Source: Cephalotus follicularis
Lineage: Eukaryota; Streptophyta; Magnoliopsida; Oxalidales; Cephalotaceae
NCBI GenBank assembly: GCA_001972305.1
Contig: BDDD01001977.1
Coordinates: 1 to 64,000 of the forward strand
Reading direction: 5' to 3'
DNA length: 64,000 nt
The translations under genes were made by a program, and so were the position numbers. The notes beneath the pieces were generated by a model. It was not told the DNA's origin. It ran no database searches and saw only the letters and a program-made list of their open reading frames with translations. Positions 46,760 to 56,843 of the stretch are shown here, piece by piece (position 1 is the first letter of the stretch; each line of letters begins with the position of its first letter).

Positions 46760-47664
46760 CGGAAAAGTGTAAAGAAGCGCCAATCTCAGTGAAAAAACTG
46801 AGAGCGGGCAATGTAACTGAGAGCAGGCAATGTAATATATGGGTACTGGTACTATTTGGGCAACAAAATAGAAAACACGTTGCGCGCCTGATACAAATCA
46901 CTCTGCCCAACCCTTTTCAAAGAAAAACATATCTCTCTCGTATCTATCCCTCTTCTCCTTATCTCTTCAAAAGCCAATGTCCTTGTGGCCTCTCTCTCCA
47001 GCCCACCATAACAACGTGTCTGTCCTCTCCTATCTCTTGAGAACACTGCCCAGAACCCAAATCGAAACCACCATCATTCTACCCACAAACACAAAGACAA
47101 CGGCCATATAGTAGCAACGCGCTACCCATATCGAAGCCAGTACCCAGATCAACACCACCACCGCCTTCTCTGTCGTTACCGAAGCCACTATCTCCAAATC
47201 GCTTTACACTTCACAGTATGTCGTCTCTCTCTCTCTTTCCCTGTATTAAAATTGAATCCATCAACCCGTTTTTTTTTCCATATTTTCAGTGGATTCTCAA
47301 ATATGTGGAAGCTCTAGCTTTTAGTTCCTTTGATTTTTTTTTTAGGGTTTTCAGTGTTTTTTTTGTTCTAATTAATCTGCTGATTTTGAAGCCCTGTTTT
47401 TTTTTTCTTTGTTTTCAGTGGATTCTATGCGATTTTGAAGCTTGCTATTGAATTAGGCTACTTATTAATGATTTGGTATTTCAGTGGGAGGCCTGCTACA
47501 GTTGATTATAGCAATAACTTGGTGTTGCATATCATAGTTGTCAGTGTCCAGTTTTTTCTCTTTCTTTTGAGAGAGAGTTTAATATTGATGACATTATGAC
47601 AGTTTAAGCTTTTTTATTGGATTTAAGTTTAATTATACAATTTTTATTAATATTTGAAAACATT
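46760..47664 (+). repeat. Left terminal inverted repeat of the MULE
   Basis: About 905 bases. It includes a promoter-like stretch with a CT microsatellite (47224-47240) and T-rich tracts, as in the right arm in reverse. Confidence 0.88.
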
Positions 47665-49222
47665 ATTCTTGTAATGATATTGTGATGATAGTGATAAGAA
47701 TTTCTTGTAATGATATTGTTGTTGGACACTACCATTTCTGTTGTCTTGTGAAATTGCTATCCAGCTTTTGGGAATCCTCTGTTGCTAGTAGTTTGACACT
47801 TCCATTTATAAGTAATCCCCTTAAGCAATCCAAGCTGGGTTGTTCTGTCACCAAATGCATGTTCACTATTTCTCTCTAAACAACCATTATTCTATTAAGA
47901 TTGGTAAAGATGACCTTACTACAAGAAAGAAAGACCAAAATACACACCAAGAATGTTTAGTCTTTAGACACAGTGACAACACTGTCAACCTAATCCTAGC
48001 CCAATAGTAAACCCAACCATTATTCTATTACAATAGGTTGCATAATGATTCTTTTTTTTACCTTCTAAACAAAATTTCTTTGTGAAATTGATTGTGGGGC
48101 TGGCAGCAAGGTGGAATTTTAGTTGCAGGTAAGGTGGAATAGCACATTTTTCTAATGATATTTTTTGCTACATTGATCCGTGGGCAGGACAAAGAAGTGG
48201 GGGATCATCCAGATATGGAAGAAATACTGAAAGCATGGTGCTCATGAAGACTTTATTATGTTTTGACATTTTAGCTGTTATGTAGTTTTAGGTTATTTGG
48301 GTTTGCAGATAAGATAAGACTTTTATGATGACAAAACTATTGTAATTAATCCCTCTTATTTTTTTCACTGTTGTATTAAGTAGAGTATTAAAACTGCTAG
48401 GCATTTGAATTTTACATTTTCACTATTACTGGTTGCAAAAAAATTTAAAGCCAAGAAGTGTCATATTTATTGAATTTGATTTCATAGCCTACAACATTTT
48501 GGCATTGAGTAGTTGCAATTCTTAAAGGGCGTAGGTCTTCCTGTGTTCATGTATGCGTTTTGGTTTTCAATAAGAGTATAGGTAACTGGTTACTGTTTGA
48601 ACAGTTGATCTTAATTATCATCAAATCCTACTATAGTGTTATCAACACTGTTATTTATTATGGCATGCAGAATTAAGAATTAAGCAATCGTTACGCCACT
48701 TGTTTATTGAGTAGACGATTGCGGTCTCAACACGAAATGTGTTTCTTCTTTGTCTGTCTTATTGCCTGTGGAATTATTAAGGACGATTGATGGATTAATG
48801 TATGTGAACTGTCATGGAATGAATGAAGATCACCGTAGATGAAAATTCAACTTCTAATCAATCTTTGGCGTGATAATGAATGCCCTGTTAAGGTGTCCTT
48901 ATTATCGCGGAGAATTTGAATTTATACTGTCAATTATGCTCTTTGTGGAGAAGATTTTTATTTCATTAATGATGAATTGGATATTTGAAAAATGTATCTT
49001 TGTGGAGAAAATATACTGTATCCTCATATTTGCATTAGCAAAATAAACGTAAAAGGGAAAATTAAAATATAAATAATTACTTCTTAAACTATATATCAAA
49101 CTACAAATAACATAGTACAATGACACAACTTGAATAAAACTATTAAATAAATTCACCATATCAAATCACCATTTGCATCTATACATATTTTTAAGCTTAA
49201 AATTACAACAACTTCTTCACCA

Positions 49223-49612
49223 TCATTTCATGCCTAACAAAGCTAAAATGAGAGCATTGAACACCAAAACAACAAAAAATAAACATTTTATTAAACTAGA
49301 TATTTCTTTCACCTCAATCCCATTTTTTTCTTTCACCTTCTTATACCATCTCTTATGCTCTTCCCTTAGCGTTTGAATTTCGCCTCTAACATTGCCCATC
49401 TCTTCAACCCCGTTATCTTGCATCATTGAGGAGGATAGACTACTGATGTTTTCGAAAAAAAAGGGCAAACACCAACCTAGGAACCCGCCACACTTGCAAT
49501 TTTTCGGATAATATTTCAATCCGAGACGGTCACTTTCGTTGACACTGGTTGAAGACATGAAATGATCTGTAATCAAACACACCAAAACAAGGCCCATGAT
49601 AAACATTATCAT
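49223..49612 (-). pseudogene. GRF-zinc-finger-like fragment with coiled coil and membrane segment, in the MULE
   Basis: A 129-residue minus-strand frame is open. Residues 20-50 read SSTSVNESDRLGLKYYPKN, CKCGGFLGWC, resembling the second half of a GRF-type zinc finger (Arg-Phe-Tyr, Cys, Gly-Phe-Phe-x-Trp). Residues 60-100 are charged and helical (EMGNVRGEIQTLREEHKRWY), and the C-terminus FFVVLVFNALILALL is a membrane segment. Small plant proteins with GRF finger, coiled coil and C-terminal anchor are common and often transposon-borne. The first finger half is missing or in another exon. Function is unknown. Confidence 0.5.
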
Positions 49613-49971
49613 AATTAAATTTTAAAAAAAGAGTTCTATTAAATCTAACATGGAAGGCAGAGGGGAAATTATACTTCCAATTCCAACCTACCAAATATTT
49701 TTTGGTATTAAATCTAACATTTGTTTTACATTTCCCCTCTTTTAATTTTGTTTCATCATTGATACAGCCTGTGGTTCGATCATGGCTGCGAAATATGAAA
49801 AAAAAAACAATGGAACCAAAAGCTTCAAAATCGCATAGAATCCACTGAAAACAAAGAAAAAAAACCAATGGAACAATAAAACAGAACAAAAAAACAGTAC
49901 TTGAACTACTCAAATTGTTTCCATTTCTGCTAACAGTATTTGAACTCACTCCTACATAAACCCCATTTCAA

Positions 49972-50855
49972 ATGTTTTCAAATATTAATAAAAATTGTAT
50001 AATTAAACTTAAATCCAATAAAAAAAAGCTTAAACTGTCATAATGGCATCAATATTAAACTATCTCTCAAAAGAAAGAGAAAAAACTGGACACAGACAAC
50101 TATGATATGCAACACCAAGTTATTGCTATAATCAACTGTAGCAGGCCACCCACAGAAATACCAAATCATTAATAAGTAGCCTAATTTAATAGCAAGCTTC
50201 AAAATCGCATAGAATCCACTGAAAACAAAGAAAAAAAAACAGGGCTTCAAAATCAGCAGATTAATTAGAACAAAAAAAACACTGAAAACCCTAAAAAAAA
50301 AAATCAAAGGAACTAAAAGCTAGAGCTTCCACATATTTGAGAACCCACTGAAAATATGAAAAAAAAATGGCTTGATGGATTCGATTTTAATACAGGGAAA
50401 GAGAGAGAGACGACATACTATGAAGTGTAAAGCGATTTGGAGATAGTGGCTTCGGTAACGACAGAGAAGGCGGTGGTGGTGTTGATCTGGGTACTGGCTT
50501 CGATATGGGTAGCGCGTTGCTACTATATGGCCGTTGTCTTTGTGGTTGTGGGTAGAACGATGGTGGATTCGATGTGGGTTCTGGGCAGTGTCCTCAAGAG
50601 ATAGGAGAGGACAGACACGTTGTGACGGTGGGCTGGAGAGAGAGGCCACAAGGACATTGGCTTTTGAAGAGATAAGGAGAAGAGGGAGAGATACGAGAGA
50701 GAGATGTTTTTCTTTGAAAAGGGTTGGGCAGAGTGATTTGTATCAGGCGCGCAACGTGTTTTCTATTTTGTTGCCCAAATAGTACCAGTACCCATATATT
50801 ACATTGCCCGCTCTCAGTTTTTTTACTGAGAGTGGCGCTTCTTTACACTTTCCCG
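49972..50855 (-). repeat. Right terminal inverted repeat of the MULE
   Basis: About 884 bases, the reverse complement of 46760-47664. Both arms carry an ORF-like shadow that is duplicated and not a separate gene. Confidence 0.88.
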
Positions 50856-50864
50856 TATATATAT

Positions 50865-51545
50865 ATTAGATGATCCCTTTATTGCATATTTGATAATGCT
50901 TCTTAAGAATTTAAATACGTGATAACTTTGAATCACCGATCAATAATATAAATTAATCAATAATATTTCAAATTCGAATATAAATTAATTAAAAAAATAC
51001 AAAACCGCAATAAAATTTCAAATTCGAATATAAATTAAATATAAAAAAAATACAAAAACTGCTATAGCGGTTTTACTTCAACATTGCGGTTTATGTGTTG
51101 AATTAATTGTCGGTTATTGTCCAAGGGTCGTTAAAAAACGTTAAGAAACCGCGGCAGTGTTTTTTGCTTCAGAGTGATAGATTGAAAATAAATTTTGTGA
51201 CCACGCTATATCAACAATAAGTTTGCAAAATTATGATATTTTGAAAATAAACTCGGAGAAACTCACAAAGCATCAACTTCTTGAGTGCACACCGCTCCTG
51301 AATGTCACGGATATAATTTTCATTGTATGCAATTTCTTGCTTCTGTGGGTAAATTCCTAATATTCTGATATATCACTATCATCAGAGACAAAATTACTTG
51401 CTCTGGCTAACATTTTGTCAATATCCACACCGGATTTTGAAGTATAAACTTTGGTAATTTTTATTTGAGTTTTGTTAAGCATGTTTTTTTATTAATTTTT
51501 AAAACATAAACTTTGGTAATTTTTATCTGAGTTTTATTAAACACA
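50865..51545. other. AT-rich intergenic region between MULE and Gypsy D
   Basis: No gene is seen. Around 51060-51165 there are scattered GCGG(T)TT and AAACCGC motifs, faintly like subterminal repeats of a decayed DNA transposon, but no terminus is visible. Confidence 0.45.
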
Positions 51546-51550
51546 TTTTT

Positions 51551-52154
51551 TTATTAAGGAAAAATTCTACCAAAATTCAGTGCGCCACGTGTCCTCCGCA
51601 GCCATTGCCATGTGTACAAAGGATGTAAAATCTATGTGGATAGCAGTTAGAGGAAACACTTTAGAGCCAAATAAGGAAACATGCGAGATCCTCAGCTGTT
51701 TCCCAGAGGATCTCCTCCCCCATAACGGAATAAGGCCGCAAAATCAACCCATAGTCCAGGGATTCACCTCCGCAATATCAACAATCAGGGCATAAAATCA
51801 GGTGGAGATCAGGGAAATCCCGAGATCCTCGGCATTTTCTTAGGGGAACACAAACCACTTCCGAAAATTGAGCAAAGACAATTATAAACAATATCTATAA
51901 ATACCAGAATCAAAGAGTTAACACAGGTCAGTCATTTTTACACACTAAAGCACCTGTAATTGTTTTCTCTGCCAATAACTAACTTAAGCATCGGAGTGTC
52001 CCAAGGAGAAACCCTCATGGACCTATGATCAGTTTGCTTACTTTGTGCAGGAAAATTAATTATACACCATTTCTCGGAGCAATCAAGTGTTTCTTCTAAC
52101 AAATCAAACCCTTCCACGTAAGGAACTATTGAGGAGAGGATTTTCGCATCAACA
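51551..52154 (+). repeat. Gypsy D 5' LTR
   Basis: 604 bases, starting TTATTAAGGAAAAATTC (the partner starts TGATGAGGGAAAAGTTC) and ending TTTTCGCATCAACA, followed by the PBS. A TATA-like CTATAAATACC lies at about 51894, so transcription likely starts downstream of it. Confidence 0.88.
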
Positions 52155-52156
52155 GT

Positions 52157-52174
52157 TGGCGCCGTCTGTGGGAA
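52157..52174 (+). other. Primer-binding site of Gypsy D
   Basis: TGGCGCCGTCTGTGGGAA starts two bases after the LTR. This is the primer-site type used by Athila/Tat-like plant Gypsy elements and differs from the iMet sites of A, B and C. Confidence 0.85.
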
Positions 52175-52190
52175 ACGCAACAAAAAGCTA

Positions 52191-52933
52191 TCCTTAACCA
52201 TATGAGAGATTGTCCGCTTTTGTCCCACACAAAACATACAGAGCCCATACATCTGTGTTTCTGCATGGACCATCACGGTTTTGTCCTAATTGATGGATTG
52301 GTCAGACTTCCCAGGAGGTCACCCATCCTGGTTTTGCCCTGAGCGCAGCACGCTTAACTTTGGAGTTTCCACTAACTCCTCAGTCAATCCATCAAAAGGG
52401 AAAAAATCGTGATGATCCACGCGAAAACACATATGTATGAGCTCTGTATATTCTGCATGGGACAAAAGCGGACAATCTCTCTGTGGTTAAGGATCGGGTG
52501 GTTACAATTGGTATCAGAGACGGACCCCCTCCAGTAGATGTGGTTCGGGGACGAACCAAGCGGAAGCTGGTGGGCCTGTGACACCCCACTTAAGAGTGGG
52601 CAAGAGGAAAGGGCTATCCATGAGATGAAGCTACCAAGAGGAAAGGGCTATCCATGAGATAGAGCCGCCCTTGTGACAGGAATGAACCGGATCCATCGAA
52701 ATGGGGGAAAGTATGGCTGTGCTATATAAGAAATGACCCTTGAACCTAATTACATGAGGCGCCTTTTGATGGATTGGCTGAGGAGTTAGTGGAAACTCCA
52801 AAGTTAAGCGTGCTGCGCTCAGGACAAAACCAGGATGGGTGACCTCCTGGGAAGTCTGACCAATCCATCAACTAGGACAAAACCGTGATGGTCCATGCAG
52901 AAACACAGATGTATGAGCTCTGTATGTTCTGCA
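52191..52933 (+). mobile_element. Rearranged Cassandra TRIM element (5S rRNA-like LTRs)
   Basis: The right LTR (52577-52933) starts TGTGACACCCCACTTAAG and contains a TATA-like GCTATATAAG (52717) and a 5S rRNA-like segment (52791-52858: AAACTCCAAAGTTAAGCGTG, then AGGATGGGTGACCTCCTGGG). The short internal part (52507-52576) has the PBS TTGGTATCAGAGA and a purine-rich end. The left LTR is abnormal: 52191-52399 is an inverted copy of the 3' half including 5S (52304-52370), joined to a direct copy of the LTR 3' end (52400-52506). Cassandra elements are known for 5S-derived sequence in their LTRs. The right LTR lacks its last 70 or so bases. Confidence 0.85.
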
Positions 52934-53063
52934 CCCGAGACGGTCGGGGGTTGATACACCCCTGAGGAGGAGACCAGAGATTAATACATCTCTGAGGTCA
53001 GAGTCATCGAATGCCAAGGATCACAGCCAGGATCCTTGGCCACAGCAACACGGGCAGGATCCA

Positions 53064-54029
53064 ATGGAAGTGGATCACCTAGCGGGTGCCGAGGAGGCCC
53101 GAGCACGTTCCCATGCATCGCGCAGGACTGAGACGGTGCCTGGGACTAGGTCAGCATATTCAGCAACTTTGGCTGGGCAGTCACATGTTTCTAGCAAGAC
53201 TGGGAACATAGAGGATGTTGAGCAAGCAATGAACAGAAGGCTTGCAGAGATGGAGAGAAGGCTCCAAGGAGCCGAGCAGTCAAGGGGGTACCTGTCCGAG
53301 GTGCGCAACATTAGTGCCACTTCTTTCACATCCGAGATCATGAAGGAGCGTATCCTTAAGGGATTCCAGTTCCTGAGTCTCAAGGAGTACGATGGGTCCA
53401 CGGACCCCATTCAACACCTGCGTTACTACACTCAGGTTATGTTAGTGCACCAAGCCTCGGACGCCATTCTTTGCCAAGGATTCCTAGCAACACTGACTAG
53501 AGCTGCCCAGTCGTGGTATTACACCCTATCAGAGGGTTTGGTGGCAAATTTTGAGCAGTTTACGGAACTGTTCATTGTCAAGTTCCTCAATAGCACCACA
53601 CAGAGGAGAAATTCAACCCATTTAATTAACGTGGTGCAGGGGAAAGATGAATCACTGAAAGACTACCTCTCCTGGTTTAACAAGGAGTCTCTGACAGTGA
53701 AAGACCGGGAGCCATCCTTCGCTTTAGCAGCTTTGAATGGTGGACTGAAGGACAACTCTCCCTTCACTTTTTCTCTAATGAAGAAGCCCACGGTGGATAT
53801 GGCAAACCTGCTAAGAAGAGTAGAGAAATATGTCAATGCCGGGGAGGTGATGGCCGCCAAGAAACAAAAAACTTCTTGGTCGGTCCATCAGGTGGAGAAA
53901 GGAGAGTACTCACGAAGTACTCCTGAGAAGAAAGATAAGAGGAAAGAGAGGTCAGAGCTTTCAAGGACGACCTCAGGCACAAGCTTTCCAAAAGGGAGAA
54001 GTCCCCAAAAAGGGGGACACCAATTCTGA
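53064..54029 (+). CDS. Gypsy D gag polyprotein
   Basis: An intact 321-residue frame. Residues 50-75 form a short coiled coil (QAMNRRLAEMERRLQGAEQ). The capsid region at about residues 95-215 has FQFLSLKEYDGSTDPIQHLR, LATLTRAAQSWYYTL, FEQFTELFIVKFLNS and LINVVQGKDESLKDYLSWF, matching the gag of Athila/Tat-type Gypsy elements. The C-terminal 60 residues are Lys/Arg/Ser-rich. It ends at a stop just before a CHCC-like segment in another frame. This is the only undamaged gag in the window. Confidence 0.85.
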   Translation: MEVDHLAGAEEARARSHASRRTETVPGTRSAYSATLAGQSHVSSKTGNIEDVEQAMNRRLAEMERRLQGAEQSRGYLSEVRNISATSFTSEIMKERILKGFQFLSLKEYDGSTDPIQHLRYYTQVMLVHQASDAILCQGFLATLTRAAQSWYYTLSEGLVANFEQFTELFIVKFLNSTTQRRNSTHLINVVQGKDESLKDYLSWFNKESLTVKDREPSFALAALNGGLKDNSPFTFSLMKKPTVDMANLLRRVEKYVNAGEVMAAKKQKTSWSVHQVEKGEYSRSTPEKKDKRKERSELSRTTSGTSFPKGRSPQKGGHQF

Positions 54030-54320
54030 GCTACAACAATTTTTCTCCCCTTTTGGAAACTCGCACCAGAATACTTGCTGTAGAGAAAGACAAGGTCCCA
54101 ATTCAATGGCTAGCACCATTAAGATCCGTACCAGAGAAGAGAGATTCAGATAAATATTGCAGGTACCATCACGACCACATGCACGACACAGAGGAGTGCA
54201 GGCTCCTAAAAAATCAGATTGATGACCTAATTCATAAGGGTCATCTACGCAAGTATGTTGACAGAAATGCTCCTCAGGAAGGGAGGAAGTGCAGAGAAGA
54301 AGCTCTGCAACAACCCTAGG
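54030..54320 (+). pseudogene. Gypsy D gag C-terminal spacer with Cys/His motif
   Basis: In frame from ATG at 54053, the sequence DKYCRYHHDHMHDTEECRLL followed by IDDLIHKGHLRKYV is the conserved Cys-His spacer found after gag in Tat-like elements. A frameshift separates it from gag, and a stop follows at 54319. Confidence 0.75.
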
Positions 54321-54421
54321 AGCAGCAGCCCAGAGATGTCATCAACTCCATCTCTGGAGGGGTCGCATCTGATGGCAACCATAATAGGTCAAGAAAGGCC
54401 TATTCAAGGCAAACCTTTGTT

Positions 54422-54952
54422 GTGCAACAATATCAGCACAGTATAAGGTTGAAGACTAGTAGTGATGAGGATGTGATATCCTTCTCCGAGGGGGACAATG
54501 AGGGAGTACGTCTCCCTCATGATGATCCAGTGGTGGTGACTCTTCAAGTGGAACTATTCACTATGAAGAGGATCCTTATTGACAGCGGGAGCTCGGCCGA
54601 TATCCTGTACAAACATGCCTTTGATCAACTAAGGATACCGACCGACCAGCTCAAGCCCATGAAAACTCCACTGGTCGGCTTTGCAGGGGAGATGGTCCAT
54701 CCTCTAGGATCCATCAACCTGTTCGTGGTTGCAGGCACGGCCCCATGTCAAACCCAGGTGCAGATGACATTCCTGGTAGTAGACACACCAAGCCCGTACA
54801 ATACCATTGTCGGGCGACCAGGTTTGAACTTGATGGAGACAATAGTGTCCGAGACACTTAGTGATGAAATTCCCAACAAGTTTTGGCATGGGGGAAGTCC
54901 GAGGAGATCAACAGGTTGCTCGGCAGTGCTAAAAAACTTCCATAATGGATAA
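54422..54952 (+). pseudogene. Gypsy D aspartic protease, followed by a deletion
   Basis: A 176-residue frame carries LIDSGSSADILYKHAFDQL, the intact retropepsin Asp-Ser-Gly site, then MKTPLVGFAGEMVHPLGSI and YNTIVGRPGLNLMETIVS. The tail after about residue 143 no longer resembles the family, which marks the start of a large deletion that removed RT, RNase H and the integrase core. Confidence 0.82.
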
Positions 54953-55068
54953 GGGTAAAGAGAAGACCTTGCCCATAGTAAACGTGGAGTTTAGGGGAGA
55001 AGTGGAGCCCGAGTGTCCGCAGAGCTAGGAGCAGGTAGAGAAAGTCTTGAAAACCTGATACCATGATA

Positions 55069-55240
55069 CCATGATCAAACTACAAGGCAAAGGAAAACTA
55101 GCCCCCAACAGGGAAGGACCCTACAAGGTGCAGAGAGTGCTCCAACCTGGAACATTCAAACTCGAAACTCTGGGGAGCAGGGAGATTCCTACAGCCTGAA
55201 ATGCCAAGCATCTGAGGAAGTACTCCCATTAGTTGTTGTA
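55069..55240 (+). pseudogene. Gypsy D integrase C-terminal end
   Basis: GKLAPNREGPYKVQRVL, then GTFKLETLGSREIPTA, a stop, and NAKHLRKY match the last 50 residues of plant Gypsy integrases. The stop replaces an expected Trp. The NAKHLRKY segment is repeated 45 bases further on (about 55196-55227 and 55243-55269). Confidence 0.75.
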
Positions 55241-55269
55241 AATGCCAAGCATATGAGGAAGTACTACCA

Positions 55270-56340
55270 ATGATTCTTTGTAAGTTGTACAAATTCAAGA
55301 TATCAATAAAATTGTATTTTTCAATCAAAAGCAGTGTTCAAGATTATAGTTCCTAGTTTGCAAGGGACTGGAGGCCCAATGTCCATGTCCTTAAACCTTC
55401 GATTAGCCATTAATCAACTCCCTAAATCAATAAGATTTAATACAGGCATGTCCGACCACGCTCCTAAGGAAGCAATCAGAGAAGGACTTGATACAAGACC
55501 CAAGCTCTCCAAGTCTTACAAAGACACAAAACTCCCAAGGGATTAAAACAAATACAGACTGAAGTCTCAAACAGACAGAGGTCATAAGTCAACAAAGACT
55601 CATTCCGAGGAGCGCCAAAAACTCCTTCCGAGGAGAGTTAAGGACTCCCACCCGAGGAGCACCTAAAAGTATACCTACAAAAGACTCCTAATGGAGCAAA
55701 CTTAAAAAGACTTCTAAAGAAGCAATAAGACTCCCAAGAGAGCAAACACCGGTCGGCAATTCCATGAGAAATTGTCTGACCAAACCAACATTGTGTCTTG
55801 AGAGGCGAATCCATAAGAACTTGCAACGATCAAGTTCATTGGACTGAGCACTTTGAAACAAGTGTCCCTACGAGGGCTGCAAGCTTAGACGACCTAGTCT
55901 AGAATATAACAGACTAGACGAGATCCTGCTCAGCAAACCCGTAAGAACTTGCCCGAGCAGACCTAAAACTTGGTCTGCAAACACACAGGAACTCGCAAAG
56001 ATTAAGTATTATTTCCTAAGCGCTCTTGAAATAGGGTGTCCTAAGGGGACTAGAAAGCTTGGGTAACTAGGTCTAAAAACTGTAAGGCCACAATATAAAA
56101 AGTCTATAAGTTAGACTCAGCTAAAGTTCCTAAGGGGAACAATGATGCTCAAAGGAAGCACAAGTCCTATTACTTACATTCAATTATCCTAAGGGAGCTG
56201 GAAGTATTCAAATAGATTTCAAGCATACAGAGCAAGAAATAAAGAGCATAAAAAAGATCTGAGATGCAAAAATCTTTGTATTTCATTGATATTGAGAAAT
56301 TACATTACAAGATGAAAGAAAAAATAAAATTACAAGGCAA
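55270..56340 (+). other. Gypsy D 3' non-coding region
   Basis: This has loose repeats of short CTAAGGAAGC, CCGAGGAGC and AAGAACTTGC-type phrases (55460-56170). No coding frame is recognised. It lies between the integrase end and the antisense ORF, as in long Tat-like elements. Confidence 0.55.
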
Positions 56341-56843
56341 AAACTAAGCCTCTGGAGGAGGAGCTTCCTGATCATCCTCTGGCAAAGGTACAGAGAAAGG
56401 GATGAAATGAGGAGGTTGAGGAGCATGGTCAGAGTCACTATGAGTGACCACCACGTCCGAGTTTTCAACTCTTCCTGTTTCCTCAGCCTCCCTAGCGAGG
56501 CGATCCTCTTCCTCTTCCAAAGCCGCAGTAGCCTTCTCTTCTTCTTCATCAATGCCCTCAGGATAGAAGATAAACTTAATAGCAGTTGAGCAGCACACAA
56601 AATGATCAAGAGGAACCCAGGGATGGACAGAGGAAATCTAGTTCCGGCAAGAATAAAATCCCTGACAAAAGTGCTCAGCGGCTTCTTCGAAAAGTATCTC
56701 CCGGAAGATGGGGGAAGCCTTGAAGTCTTGGATAACCTTTTCTACAATCATTTGGAACTCAGTTGAAGTCTTGAATTCTACCAGAGATTTGTATACTGCC
56801 TCCTGGGTTCGAGAGGCCTCCTCCTTTTGGAAATTAATGAACT

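Larger units (their letters stand above)
46760..50855. mobile_element. Long-TIR Mutator-like element (Pack-MULE-like), 4.1 kb
   Basis: Two long inverted arms, 46760 to about 47664 and about 49972 to 50855, match throughout with scattered changes. Both ends read CGG(A/G)AAAGTGTAAAGAAGCGCC inward. Flanks are TATATAAAT (46751-46759) and TATATATAT (50856-50864), a nine-base duplication with one difference, although the site is low-complexity. Long TIRs and nine-base duplications are typical of Mutator-like elements. No transposase is inside. The interior carries a GRF-like coding fragment, so it is a non-autonomous, possibly gene-capturing copy. Confidence 0.85.

Noticed and set aside
46852..47046. 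Gene at 46852-47046 with a second copy at 50534-50782
   Set aside because: These are the two arms of the MULE inverted repeat, so the duplicated ORF is a mirror image and not two genes.
51060..51165. Second CACTA terminus
   Set aside because: GCGGTTT and AAACCGC motifs are present but there is no CACTA or TAGTG end and no duplication, so the call cannot be supported.
52791..52858. Possible 5S rRNA gene
   Set aside because: Only part of 5S is present, it has substitutions, and it sits inside a TRIM LTR with PBS and TATA, which fits Cassandra and not a 5S array.
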